DNA of 31,556 nucleotides from an uncultured Anaerotruncus sp. (lineage in GTDB: Bacteria; Bacillota; Clostridia; Oscillospirales; Ruminococcaceae): NCBI GenBank assembly GCA_910586875.1, contig CAJUJI010000012.1, positions 1 through 31,556 of the forward strand. The letters run 5' to 3'. Within the stretch, counting starts at the first letter, position 1. Every line of letters begins with the position of its first letter. The notes under the pieces were generated by a model, which did not search any database, had not been told where the DNA came from, and saw nothing but the letters and a program-made list of their open reading frames with translations. Below, one piece after another: positions 1 to 5,408 of the stretch. The translations under genes were made by a program, and so were the position numbers.

Positions 1-36
1 ACGCCGGTAACGGGGGTTCGATTCCCCCACGGGTCA
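1..36 (+). tRNA. tRNA, 3' end only (cut by the window edge)
   Basis: Bases 14-30 form a T arm (GGGGG / TTCGATT / CCCCC). The 3' acceptor strand and discriminator A follow and end at base 36. No CCA is encoded, because the next bases are TTT. The anticodon lies outside the window, so the amino acid cannot be assigned. The neighbouring 5S and tRNA-Asn genes suggest the tail of an rRNA/tRNA cluster. Confidence 0.75.
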
Positions 37-156
37 TTTGGCGAAGCTGCTCGGACGCAGTCCGAGGAGGTCGTCTCCATGCCGAAGGCATTCCGCTTAG
101 AGAGTCCGGAGCGCAAGCGACGGGTCGTCGCAGACGACACCAAGCGGAGGACATCC
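37..156 (+). other. Structured spacer between tRNA and 5S rRNA
   Basis: No gene is seen here. The stretch is dense in inverted repeats. A perfect 7-bp hairpin lies at 50-66 (CTCGGAC, loop GCA, GTCCGAG). There is an ATGCC-GAA-GGCAT hairpin. Longer-range pairs are CCGCTT with AAGCGG, and GTCGTCT with AGACGAC. It is probably a folded part of the precursor transcript used in processing, or a small palindromic repeat insertion; the sequence does not decide which. Confidence 0.4.
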
Positions 157-274
<118 letters not shown>

Positions 275-277
275 CTC

Positions 278-307
278 TCTCCAGCATGGCGGCCGCTATG
301 CTGGAGA
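278..307 (+). terminator. Strong hairpin after 5S copy 1
   Basis: The stem has ten perfect base pairs (TCTCCAGCAT with ATGCTGGAGA) and extends by three more pairs to a GGCC loop. The downstream run is T-rich but broken (ATCTCCTTTCATTTT). It may therefore be a weak terminator or an RNase processing signal separating the 5S from tRNA-Asn. Confidence 0.45.
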
Positions 308-322
308 ATCTCCTTTCATTTT

Positions 323-398
323 GCCTTAATAGCTCAGTCGGTAGAGCATGCGGCTGTTAACCGCAGGGTCGTTGGTTCGAGTCCAACTTGAGGCGCCA
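323..398 (+). tRNA. tRNA-Asn (GTT)
   Basis: This is a complete 76-nt cloverleaf. The acceptor GCCTTAA pairs with TTGAGGC with one G-U pair. The D arm is GCTCAGTCGGTAGAGC. The anticodon stem is TGCGG/CCGCA with loop CTGTTAA, giving anticodon GTT (Asn). The T arm is GTTGG-TTCGAGT-CCAAC. The discriminator is G and CCA is encoded at 396-398. It lies between two 5S genes. Confidence 0.95.
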
Positions 399-400
399 AT

Positions 401-518
<118 letters not shown>

Positions 519-520
519 TA

Positions 521-554
521 AAAAGAACAGACCGAATTCGGTCTGTTCTTTTTT
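521..554 (+). terminator. Terminator of the rRNA/tRNA cluster
   Basis: A perfect 16-bp palindromic stem is centred on GAATTC at 536/537, ending in a T run. The A run on the other side makes it potentially bidirectional. It closes the 5S-tRNA-5S transcript. Confidence 0.9.
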
Positions 555-665
555 ATATATCAGAATGCCCACAAGCCCACCCTCGCCGCAACTATCAATA
601 TCCAGGTAATAACGATAACAAGGAATAATGGATACTTATATAACAGGACTGGGTATTACAATACA

Positions 666-745
666 ATTGGGAATCGAACCCATATGGTACCCTGCCATAT
701 CCGAAGGCAGACAGAACCCCTGTCCTAGGTGGATATTCGCCCAAC
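666..745 (-). other. tRNA-like structured element, unassigned
   Basis: On the minus strand this 80-nt element carries GGGTTCGATTCCC (681-669), a perfect match to a tRNA T arm. It is closed by GTTGGG/CCCAAT, and contains hairpins GACAG-GGGTT-CTGTC and CTGCC-N9-GGCAG. It cannot be folded into a normal cloverleaf: the T arm and the closing stem compete for the same bases, and no conventional anticodon loop with U33 is visible. It could be a decayed tRNA, a tRNA fragment left by integration, or an unrelated small RNA. It lies just downstream of the DUF3788 gene on the same strand. Confidence 0.35.
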
Positions 746-763
746 CGCGGCTACTCACATTTT

Positions 764-1201
764 TTACATTTTCTTTTTTGGGAGTGGTACCCGAATTTGC
801 AACAGTTCTTTCAGGTTTTCAAGGATCGTTTCGCTGGTGACATTGGCCATCAGCCAGCGTCCACCATTCAAAGGCTTGGTATTTTGATAGAGCGTTTGCA
901 AATAGGGGTCACAAAGCGGCAAAAGCGCCTCAGCTTCGGGCGCCTGCTGACCACTGATAGAAAGCATACAGGTGAAATATCCCTCGTGGATATATAAGGT
1001 GCAAAGCGCTTTGCCTGACTTTTTATATTTTACATTCCAGCCAGGCTCCAGACTGCATTTGCTATATTCAATCGAAGGGGTTACTTGATAACCAGTTTCG
1101 ATAAATTGACAAAACGTATTCCAGAAAGGGCTTTGGATATATTCAGCAATTTGCGCAAGGGTTGGCTGCTTATTTTGGGGATAGCTTTCATTCCATTTCA
1201 T
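764..1201 (-). CDS. DUF3788 family protein
   Basis: This 145-residue protein matches, from memory, the DUF3788 family: a small cytoplasmic protein with a conserved centre reading YSKCSLEPGWNVKYKKSGK, followed by LCTLY and EGYF, and a C-terminal WLMANVTS and LLQIRVP segment. The molecular function of the family is not known to me. Start ATG 1201 has AGGAG seven bases upstream. It is the last gene of an apparent operon with the DIP1984 gene (9-nt gap) and the immunity gene. No clear hairpin terminator follows; the tRNA-like element at 745-666 is the next structured feature on this strand. Confidence 0.8.
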   Translation of the reverse strand: MKWNESYPQNKQPTLAQIAEYIQSPFWNTFCQFIETGYQVTPSIEYSKCSLEPGWNVKYKKSGKALCTLYIHEGYFTCMLSISGQQAPEAEALLPLCDPYLQTLYQNTKPLNGGRWLMANVTSETILENLKELLQIRVPLPKKKM

Positions 1202-1210
1202 AAAAACTCC

Positions 1211-1663
1211 TTATAGTAGCTCAGTGGTCCAATTTATCTCCTGTATTCGGGTGTCCAGCTCGCGCAGCTGCTTTGCAAGATGATCAACCTCCTTTTGCTT
1301 TTCAGCAATGTTAACAGTACTGGAAATACGCAGCTCCGAACTGGAATAGCGTTGAAGCCGTGCGGAGGCTTTTTCCAAAAAAGCGCGCAGGATGGATAGC
1401 TTTAGGGTGAGCACATCCTTTTGCGCAAGCAGGTCCACCAGCGAAGCCTCGCCAACCATTGTTTGATTATTGGTATGGTTGATGCGCCGGATTAGCGACT
1501 CAAGCTCCACGCAGTTTTGGTTTAGTTCCTTCAGCAGCTCTTCAGGCTCTTCGGAGATGGTATCGCCCTCTTGAACCTTGGCGTTGTTGAGTAGGCGTTC
1601 CCGCAGCTGGGAAATTCGTGTTTGTAGATCGGCGCGGTCGTGAAGCGCAACTGCTAGTTTCAT
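1211..1663 (-). CDS. DIP1984 family protein
   Basis: The 150-residue product is predicted to be largely helical. It matches what I recall of the DIP1984 family, sometimes labelled septicolysin in databases: N-terminal MKLAVALHDRADLQTRISQL, then RLLNNAKVQEG, LIRRINHTNN, and a C-terminal STVNIAEKQKE and RIQEINWTTEL. No signal peptide or membrane segment is visible, so a cytolysin role is not supported by sequence. ATG 1663 is preferred over an upstream in-frame codon at 1693, because GGGGAG sits correctly in front of it and the family begins at MKLA. It follows the immunity gene by 38 nt. Confidence 0.8.
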   Translation of the reverse strand: MKLAVALHDRADLQTRISQLRERLLNNAKVQEGDTISEEPEELLKELNQNCVELESLIRRINHTNNQTMVGEASLVDLLAQKDVLTLKLSILRAFLEKASARLQRYSSSELRISSTVNIAEKQKEVDHLAKQLRELDTRIQEINWTTELL

Positions 1664-1701
1664 AAAATATCTCCCCAAAAGAAAATTTGTCAAATATTAT
1701 T

Positions 1702-1941
1702 TCAGATCCCTTTTATTGCTAGATCAACGATCTCATCAACCGTTGGCTCATTGGGCAGGCCAACCAATTGCGGATAATAGATTAAATCACTCCCACCTGG
1801 GTGGTTGATTCCTTTCTTAAATTTTATGACTAACGCACAATGCGCCTCCTCGGTCAGTTGTCTTCCGGTCTTTTTATCACGTACACGTATAATGCTTTCC
1901 ACTAGATCAGTCAATTCTTCTCTGGATAATTTTTGTTCCAT
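1702..1941 (-). CDS. Colicin E/pyocin-type DNase immunity protein (orphan)
   Basis: The 79-residue protein aligns with the colicin_Pyocin immunity family (Im2/Im9 type). It has an N-terminal KLSREELTDLVESII helix, and then HPGGSDLIYYP at residues 47-57, almost identical to the HPSGSDLIYYP motif of Im9. In Im9 the Asp and two Tyr of this motif bind the colicin DNase domain. Those three residues are present here. Family members neutralise HNH-type nuclease toxins in the cytoplasm. No nuclease toxin gene is present in the window, so it is an orphan immunity gene or protects against toxins of other strains. ATG 1941 is chosen because the family starts here. The Shine-Dalgarno sequence is weak. 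First gene of a three-gene operon. Confidence 0.85.
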   Translation of the reverse strand: MEQKLSREELTDLVESIIRVRDKKTGRQLTEEAHCALVIKFKKGINHPGGSDLIYYPQLVGLPNEPTVDEIVDLAIKGI

Positions 1942-1984
1942 ATGGCAACCTCTGCAAGCCTCAATGATAGAATCCACTAATAAT

Positions 1985-2033
1985 ATTATGGCATAGAACA
2001 AATGAATTGTCAATAATAGGATATAGAACAAAT
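1985..2033 (-). promoter_or_regulatory. Promoter of the immunity operon with two 11-bp direct repeats
   Basis: On the minus strand, TTGACA (2013-2008) is followed 17 bp later by CATAAT (1990-1985). The 11-mer ATTTGTTCTAT occurs twice on this strand, at 2003-1993 inside the spacer and at 2033-2023 upstream of the -35 box. The copies are exactly 30 bp apart, close to three helical turns. That arrangement suggests operator sites for a repressor or a cooperative regulator. The repeat does not match the Gram-positive LexA box. Confidence 0.65.
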
Positions 2034-2103
2034 AATTTTTCAGTAGAAGGAAATTTTCAAATGGAATTTGTTAGAGAGCAAACGAGAAAGGAGGTCGATA
2101 AAA

Positions 2104-2451
2104 ATGGTTCTGTACCGGCCGGTAGGTGAGGCTGAATATCTTTTGATCGTACAAAGCGGCTACAGGTCTTTTCCGCCGCGTCTGCCAGAGCAGCCAATTT
2201 TTTATCCGGTTTTAAACGAGTGGTATGCAATAGAGATTGCAAGCCGGTGGAATCAAAAAAGCAAAGACTCCAATTATAAGGGCTATGTCACACGGTTTAC
2301 GCTGGAGGACACATTTGCCGCGCGATATGAGGTGCATACAGTGGGCGCAGGCTACCATCAGGAGCTGTGGGTACCCGCAGAGGAATTGGAAGCGTTTAAC
2401 CGGCATATCTGTGGCAAAATAGAGATTGTCGCGCAATTTCCAAAAAAATGA
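2104..2451 (+). CDS. Conserved hypothetical protein (family often labelled ADP-ribosylation/crystallin J1)
   Basis: This 115-residue protein begins MVLYRPVGEAEYLLI and carries FPPRLPEQPIFYPVLN, GYVTRFTLEDTFAARYEV and a C-terminal HQELWVPAEELEAFNRHI segment. I recall a family of this size and pattern annotated as ADP-ribosylation/crystallin J1, but I see no ADP-ribosylglycohydrolase motif, so that label should not be read as a function. It has no signal peptide or membrane segment. ATG 2104 is chosen over ATG 2068 because AAAGGAGGT lies just upstream. A hairpin directly after the stop codon ends the unit, and the gene stands alone. Confidence 0.75.
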   Translation: MVLYRPVGEAEYLLIVQSGYRSFPPRLPEQPIFYPVLNEWYAIEIASRWNQKSKDSNYKGYVTRFTLEDTFAARYEVHTVGAGYHQELWVPAEELEAFNRHICGKIEIVAQFPKK

Positions 2452-2472
2452 GCCGGATGCAATACATCCGGC
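2452..2472 (+). terminator. Hairpin after the 115-residue gene
   Basis: GCCGGATG pairs with CATCCGGC (8 bp) across a CAATA loop, immediately after the stop codon. The T run after it is poor (CCAAGTCTGTTT), so termination may be inefficient. Confidence 0.6.
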
Positions 2473-2692
2473 CCAAGTCTGTTTGAGGTGTGTTTTGAGG
2501 AGGGTAGAGATACTCAAGATATTTGCGGCTTATCTCGAGTACAGTTTTATTATAAACCATTTTTCTGGAAATATGTTACGGATTCATGTACGAACCTTTA
2601 AAAAAAGGTGCTTTTTCTCTGAATAAATTATGGATGCTGCTAAAAATAAATGAATTTTTCGCAGAAAAAGCGAGAAAATAAAGGCTTATAAT
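2473..2692. other. AT-rich gap upstream of lexA
   Basis: No gene is recognised in these 220 bases. There is one imperfect long-range inverted repeat (GCTTTTTCT near 2609 with AGAAAAAGC near 2662). A single CGAAC half-site near 2590 resembles half of a Gram-positive LexA box, but no matching GTTCG partner at the right spacing was found. Confidence 0.4.
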
Positions 2693-2721
2693 TTGAATTG
2701 CGTGAAATCCTATGTTATACT
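2693..2721 (+). promoter_or_regulatory. lexA promoter
   Basis: TTGAAT (2693-2698) and TATACT (2716-2721) are separated by 17 bp, so transcription would start near 2728. A small GAGT/ACTC hairpin lies in the leader. No full SOS box (GAAC-N4-GTTC) overlaps the promoter, which is unusual for an autoregulated lexA. Confidence 0.75.
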
Positions 2722-2787
2722 ATAGGAGAAAGAGTTTTATACTCAAAAAGGGAATCTATATTGGCAACATGAGTAGGAGGTTTTCGG

Positions 2788-3372
2788 ATGCAGGAGCTAA
2801 CACAAAAGGAAAAAGCAATTTTGGAGGTAATCGGCAATTCAATCAATCGTGGGATGGCTCCCAGTGTGAGAGAAATCTGTATACAGCTTGATATAAAATC
2901 TACCTCCACGGTACATCGCTACTTGAACAGCTTACAGGAAAAGGGATATATCCAGCGTGAGGGCAAGCTGAATCGGGCAATCCGGCTGCCAAACAGCAGT
3001 GTTTCGCGAATTCCGCTGATGGGAATGGTCACTGCGGGACAACCTATTTTAGCGGCGGAGTCGATAGAGGATTATCTACCGATTCCACACTGTGAGGATG
3101 CGAATGAAATGTTTGCATTAAGGGTGCGTGGGGAAAGCATGATTAAGGTAGGCATTTTGGATCAGGATATCCTGATCGTTCGCCGCAGTAAAACTGCGGC
3201 GAATGGGGAAATCGTGATTGCGATGATTGATGATGAAGCAACAGTCAAGCGGTTTTATAAGGAGGATGGCAGATATCGTTTACAGCCGGAAAACGATACG
3301 ATGGAGCCCATCTATACAGATCATGTGGAACTGCTGGGGAAGGTTGTAGGGCTGCACCGCAGATACGAATGA
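2788..3372 (+). CDS. lexA: LexA repressor, SOS response
   Basis: The 194-residue LexA is complete. The N-terminal winged-helix DNA-binding domain spans about residues 1-68, with recognition segment PSVREICIQLDIKSTSTVHRYL. The hinge is followed by the S24 peptidase domain. The self-cleavage site is Ala83-Gly84 (in VTAGQP). The catalytic Ser117 lies in RGESM and the Lys154 in ATVKRF. It represses DNA-damage genes and cleaves itself when bound to RecA filaments. ATG 2788 has TAGGAGG upstream. It has its own promoter, and a probable 6S RNA follows at once. The adjacent immunity operon and phage-like block are genes of types often under SOS control, but no LexA boxes were seen in front of them. 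Confidence 0.96.
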   Translation: MQELTQKEKAILEVIGNSINRGMAPSVREICIQLDIKSTSTVHRYLNSLQEKGYIQREGKLNRAIRLPNSSVSRIPLMGMVTAGQPILAAESIEDYLPIPHCEDANEMFALRVRGESMIKVGILDQDILIVRRSKTAANGEIVIAMIDDEATVKRFYKEDGRYRLQPENDTMEPIYTDHVELLGKVVGLHRRYE

Positions 3373-3375
3373 GTT

Positions 3376-3520
3376 TTTGCTTGCCCTCCCCTATGTGATA
3401 GCGTGTATGAAAAGCTTTCGTACACCTTTTGCGCTGCTGGCCTAAGAGCTGCCGCCGTGCGGCGGTTGGCCTCTGCATATCCTGCAGCAGCAGTCAAAAG
3501 GGGAGGGAGCTTAAAAGCAG
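3376..3520 (+). ncRNA. ssrS: Probable 6S RNA
   Basis: This 145-nt segment folds as a long rod. The closing stem is CCCTCCCCT (5') with AGGGGAGGG (3'). The segment ATGTGATAGCGTGT followed by a TACACCTTTTG block resembles the 5' part of Bacillus 6S-1 RNA. A 10-bp side hairpin lies in the 5' bubble. The arms TTTTG-GCTGCTG and CAGCAG-CAAAA flank a terminal GCCGCC/GGCGGC hairpin. 6S RNA mimics an open promoter and sequesters sigma-A RNA polymerase in stationary phase. Position directly after a complete lexA and before a terminator fits a free-standing small RNA gene. Identification is by structure and partial sequence likeness; ends are approximate. Confidence 0.7.
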
Positions 3521-3530
3521 GTTTTTAAGC
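3509..3530 (+). terminator. Hairpin at the 3' end of the 6S-like RNA
   Basis: GCTTAAAA and TTTTAAGC form an 8-bp stem across a short loop that begins GCAGG. It overlaps the last bases assigned to the rod and could define or trim its 3' end. Confidence 0.4.
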
Positions 3531-3541
3531 GATATAAAAGA

Positions 3542-3568
3542 GAAAGCTCCATCGGGGCTTTCCTTTTT
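3542..3568 (+). terminator. Terminator downstream of the lexA/6S region
   Basis: GAAAGCTCC pairs with GGGGCTTTC (9 bp, one G-U) over a 3-nt loop, followed by CTTTTT. This is a good intrinsic terminator on the plus strand for lexA and the small RNA. Confidence 0.85.
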
Positions 3569-3614
3569 GCACGCAACGGGCCTTGTCCATTGGGAGATGG
3601 CTGTGTAGAGTTGC

Positions 3615-3653
3615 AAAAACAAACAGAGGGCAGTTGGCCCTCTGTTTGTTTTT
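3615..3653. terminator. Bidirectional terminator
   Basis: A 17-bp perfect stem (AAAAACAAACAGAGGGC and its complement) has a 5-nt loop, an A run on one side and a T run on the other. It ends the minus-strand small membrane protein gene, overlapping its stop codon, and backs up termination of the lexA side. Confidence 0.9.
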
Positions 3654-3810
3654 AGGCAAATCCGCAGTCGTTATAATCCTCCCAGCGCTTACGGTAGGCG
3701 CGTTCGTTTAAATGACGATAGACCAGGTATCCCGCTGTTACGCAGCCGATGAGCAGCGATATGGTCAGCGGAATGACCCAGGTAAGCAGGGAACATTTTT
3801 TCTTTTGCAT
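3652..3810 (-). CDS. Small single-pass membrane protein, 52 residues
   Basis: I do not recognise the family. The product starts MQKKKCSLLTW, has one hydrophobic helix at about residues 7-31, and then a charged cytosolic-looking tail (YRHLNERAYRKRWEDYNDCG). The positive N terminus is short. Support for a real gene is strong: AGGAGGG sits upstream of ATG 3810, a sigma-A promoter lies at 3885-3857, and a perfect terminator overlaps the stop. The internal Cys residues and C-terminal DCGFA could be functional, but this is not known. It lies between the lexA/6S unit and rpsT, the latter on the same strand. Confidence 0.8.
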   Translation of the reverse strand: MQKKKCSLLTWVIPLTISLLIGCVTAGYLVYRHLNERAYRKRWEDYNDCGFA

Positions 3811-3856
3811 ACAGCTTCCCTCCTGATAAACAGGTTATTTGATATTCCTAAATTCT

Positions 3857-3885
3857 ATCATATCGCAAAAAAGCCAGAGCGTCAA
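3857..3885 (-). promoter_or_regulatory. Promoter of the 52-residue membrane protein
   Basis: On the minus strand, TTGACG (3885-3880) and TATGAT (3862-3857) have a 17-bp spacer. The -35 box touches the T run of the rpsT terminator, so the two genes are separated compactly but have separate transcripts. Confidence 0.85.
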
Positions 3886-3925
3886 GACAAACAAGAAACG
3901 CCGCCACCAGCACGGTGACAGCGTT
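3884..3925 (-). terminator. rpsT terminator
   Basis: On the minus strand, AACGCTGTCACC (3925-3914) pairs with GGTGGCGGCGTT (3908-3897) in a 12-bp stem with two G-U pairs. A T-rich tail (TCTTGTTTGTCTT) follows. Confidence 0.75.
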
Positions 3926-3951
3926 ATGCTCCAAGTGTTCGCCCAGCCGAC

Positions 3952-4215
3952 TTATTTGGAGGCGGCAGCGAGCTTTTTCATCAGCGCGGACTTTTTGTGC
4001 GCAGCTGTATTTTTGTGCATAATTTTTCTGGCAGCAGCCTGGTCCACCTTTTTGATTGCAAGGCGAATCGCTGCAACGCAATCCTCTGCACCTGCTGCAA
4101 CAGCAGCATCAGCTTTCTTCAAGGTAGTCTTCAGGTTGGTTTTGAAAGCACGATTCTGGAGTGTCTTTTTCTCACTGATAAGCACTCTTTTTTTCGCAGA
4201 TTTAATGTTCGGCAT
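3952..4215 (-). CDS. rpsT: 30S ribosomal protein S20
   Basis: This 87-residue, Lys/Ala-rich helical protein begins MPNIKSAKKRVLISEKKTLQ and contains the typical ARKIMHKNTAAHKKSALMKKL C terminus of bacterial S20. S20 binds 16S rRNA early in 30S assembly. ATG 4215 follows AGGAGGTGTTACCT, while an ATG three codons earlier (4224) would overlap the Shine-Dalgarno site, so it is rejected. The gene has its own promoter and terminator. The phage-like block starts just upstream on the same strand and does not disturb this gene. Confidence 0.97.
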   Translation of the reverse strand: MPNIKSAKKRVLISEKKTLQNRAFKTNLKTTLKKADAAVAAGAEDCVAAIRLAIKKVDQAAARKIMHKNTAAHKKSALMKKLAAASK

Positions 4216-4252
4216 AGGTAACACCTCCTTAATTTATTAGACAGTACAAGTT

Positions 4253-4281
4253 ATAATACCACCTTTTCCGGTAAAAATCAA
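4253..4281 (-). promoter_or_regulatory. rpsT promoter
   Basis: On the minus strand, TTGATT (4281-4276) and TATTAT (4258-4253) are 17 bp apart. It lies between the end of the tail-fibre gene and rpsT, so rpsT does not depend on readthrough from the phage-like operon. Confidence 0.85.
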
Positions 4282-4328
4282 CCCCTTTTCCAAATTTTTT
4301 TATTTTTCGCGCCCGCATGATTTTACTG

Positions 4329-4829
4329 CTAACGATACAACATATAACAATAGGTTACATCCTTATCGTTTAGATGTGGAATGGCATTGTTGCTTGCGGA
4401 CAGCATGGAAATAACGCCGAAGCCGCGCTCCTCCCCTGTGCCCATACCGGAGGTTCCGTCCTCAATAAATGCGGGTGAGGAGGCCCCCTGTTTGCTTAGA
4501 AAGGCGCAATAGGCCATCATATTACCGGTTCCGCCACTCGCGACCAAAGGAAGTTTATCCACCGCAAAAATGATGCCAAAGGATGGAATATACCCCAGAT
4601 CGATAATCCGAAAGGACTGCCCATTGCCAACATAGCTGCCAAATACCGGCGCGCCGCTGTTCCAGCTCTGACGCTCCTGCGCTGTGATATGAATTGCGGT
4701 GTTGCCGGTATGCGCAGCAAATGCCGCATCAATTTTGCTGTTATCGCTGTTAAAATCCGCCATCTTTGGCTTATCCGAACCAACCCATTGATTCAGCTGC
4801 AAATTTGCAGTTTTGTTGCTGCTTGCCAA
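4329..4829 (-). CDS. Short tail fibre / receptor-binding protein
   Basis: The 166-residue product begins with a pattern typical of Firmicute phage fibres (KTANLQLNQW, then DFNSDNSKIDAAFAAHTG), which usually attaches the fibre to the baseplate. The remaining 110 residues form a Gly/Ser/Ala-rich domain (SGGTGNMMAY, GTSGMGTGEERG) ending DKDVTYCYMLYR. It is short for a fibre, so it would project little. The start is TTG 4829 with GGGGGAG upstream; a nearby ATG at 4834 is in another frame and gives only 13 codons. It is the last gene of the block and no chaperone gene follows. Confidence 0.75.
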   Translation of the reverse strand: MASSNKTANLQLNQWVGSDKPKMADFNSDNSKIDAAFAAHTGNTAIHITAQERQSWNSGAPVFGSYVGNGQSFRIIDLGYIPSFGIIFAVDKLPLVASGGTGNMMAYCAFLSKQGASSPAFIEDGTSGMGTGEERGFGVISMLSASNNAIPHLNDKDVTYCYMLYR

Positions 4830-4841
4830 ATCATCTCCCCC

Positions 4842-5408
4842 TTATCCTTCTAAAAATGTATATCCATTGGTATCAAACTGTGTCCAGGTAAATGCTTTCG
4901 CTTCCAGCTCGGACGCGGTATATCCGGCGGCGTCCAACTGCGACCAGTCCGGCCCACCGGTTTCCAGCCGCACTGGGACGCCCGCTGGAAGAAACGCCAG
5001 TGCAAGGTCCTGGAGCTGTTCGGAAGATGCTACAATACCTTGCAGTGTGTCGTAATACAGCACAACCGTATTTCCTGCCTCCTGCACAATCACCTGTGCT
5101 CCAAGTGCCCGTAAACGCTGTTCCAGTTCGGCAAGCGACCACCCCTTATAACCGGTCAGGAGCAGATCAAACGCCTGTCGCAATTCAGCATGTGTCAGCT
5201 GGGCCGGTGGCTCATACCCCAACAACCGGCAATACTGTATGAGCTGGGCAGATTCCATTCGACTAGGGCAGGTAAGACGCTCCAGCCTTTCCAGCTGCTG
5301 TTCAAGCAGCGCAAATCCCGCCTGGTATGCAGCTAGCTCACCCGCTACAATACCCCCCGATTGTGGACGGTACAACCCCAACGAGGCGAGTCGTTCCGCT
5401 AGCCTCAT
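4842..5408 (-). CDS. Gp48-like baseplate tail protein (YmfQ/DUF2313-like)
   Basis: This 188-residue protein sits directly after baseplate J, the usual place of Mu Gp48/XkdT-neighbour proteins (DUF2313). It starts MRLAERLASLGLYRPQSGG, has a helical N-terminal half and then a strand-rich C-terminal half (AQVIVQEAGNTVVLYYD, VPVRLETGGPDWSQLDAAGY). The repeat-like WSQLDAAGYTASELEAKAFT and WTQFDTNGYTFLEG end is notable. ATG 5408 overlaps the J stop by 4 nt (ATGA). Family proteins link the baseplate wedge to the fibres. Assignment rests on position and size more than on motifs. Confidence 0.65.
   Translation of the reverse strand: MRLAERLASLGLYRPQSGGIVAGELAAYQAGFALLEQQLERLERLTCPSRMESAQLIQYCRLLGYEPPAQLTHAELRQAFDLLLTGYKGWSLAELEQRLRALGAQVIVQEAGNTVVLYYDTLQGIVASSEQLQDLALAFLPAGVPVRLETGGPDWSQLDAAGYTASELEAKAFTWTQFDTNGYTFLEG

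Noticed and set aside
666..745. Interpretation as signal recognition particle RNA or selenocysteine tRNA
   Set aside because: The conserved SRP loop GGAA-type core is missing, and the acceptor and T stems do not have the lengths of a selC cloverleaf.
2061..2129. 22-codon reading frame starting MEFVREQTRK upstream of the 115-residue gene
   Set aside because: It overlaps the true start in another frame, has no good ribosome binding site, and is most likely chance.
2580..2600. LexA box near the CGAAC half-site upstream of lexA
   Set aside because: No GTTCG partner at the required 4-bp spacing; the site is also far upstream of the -35 box.
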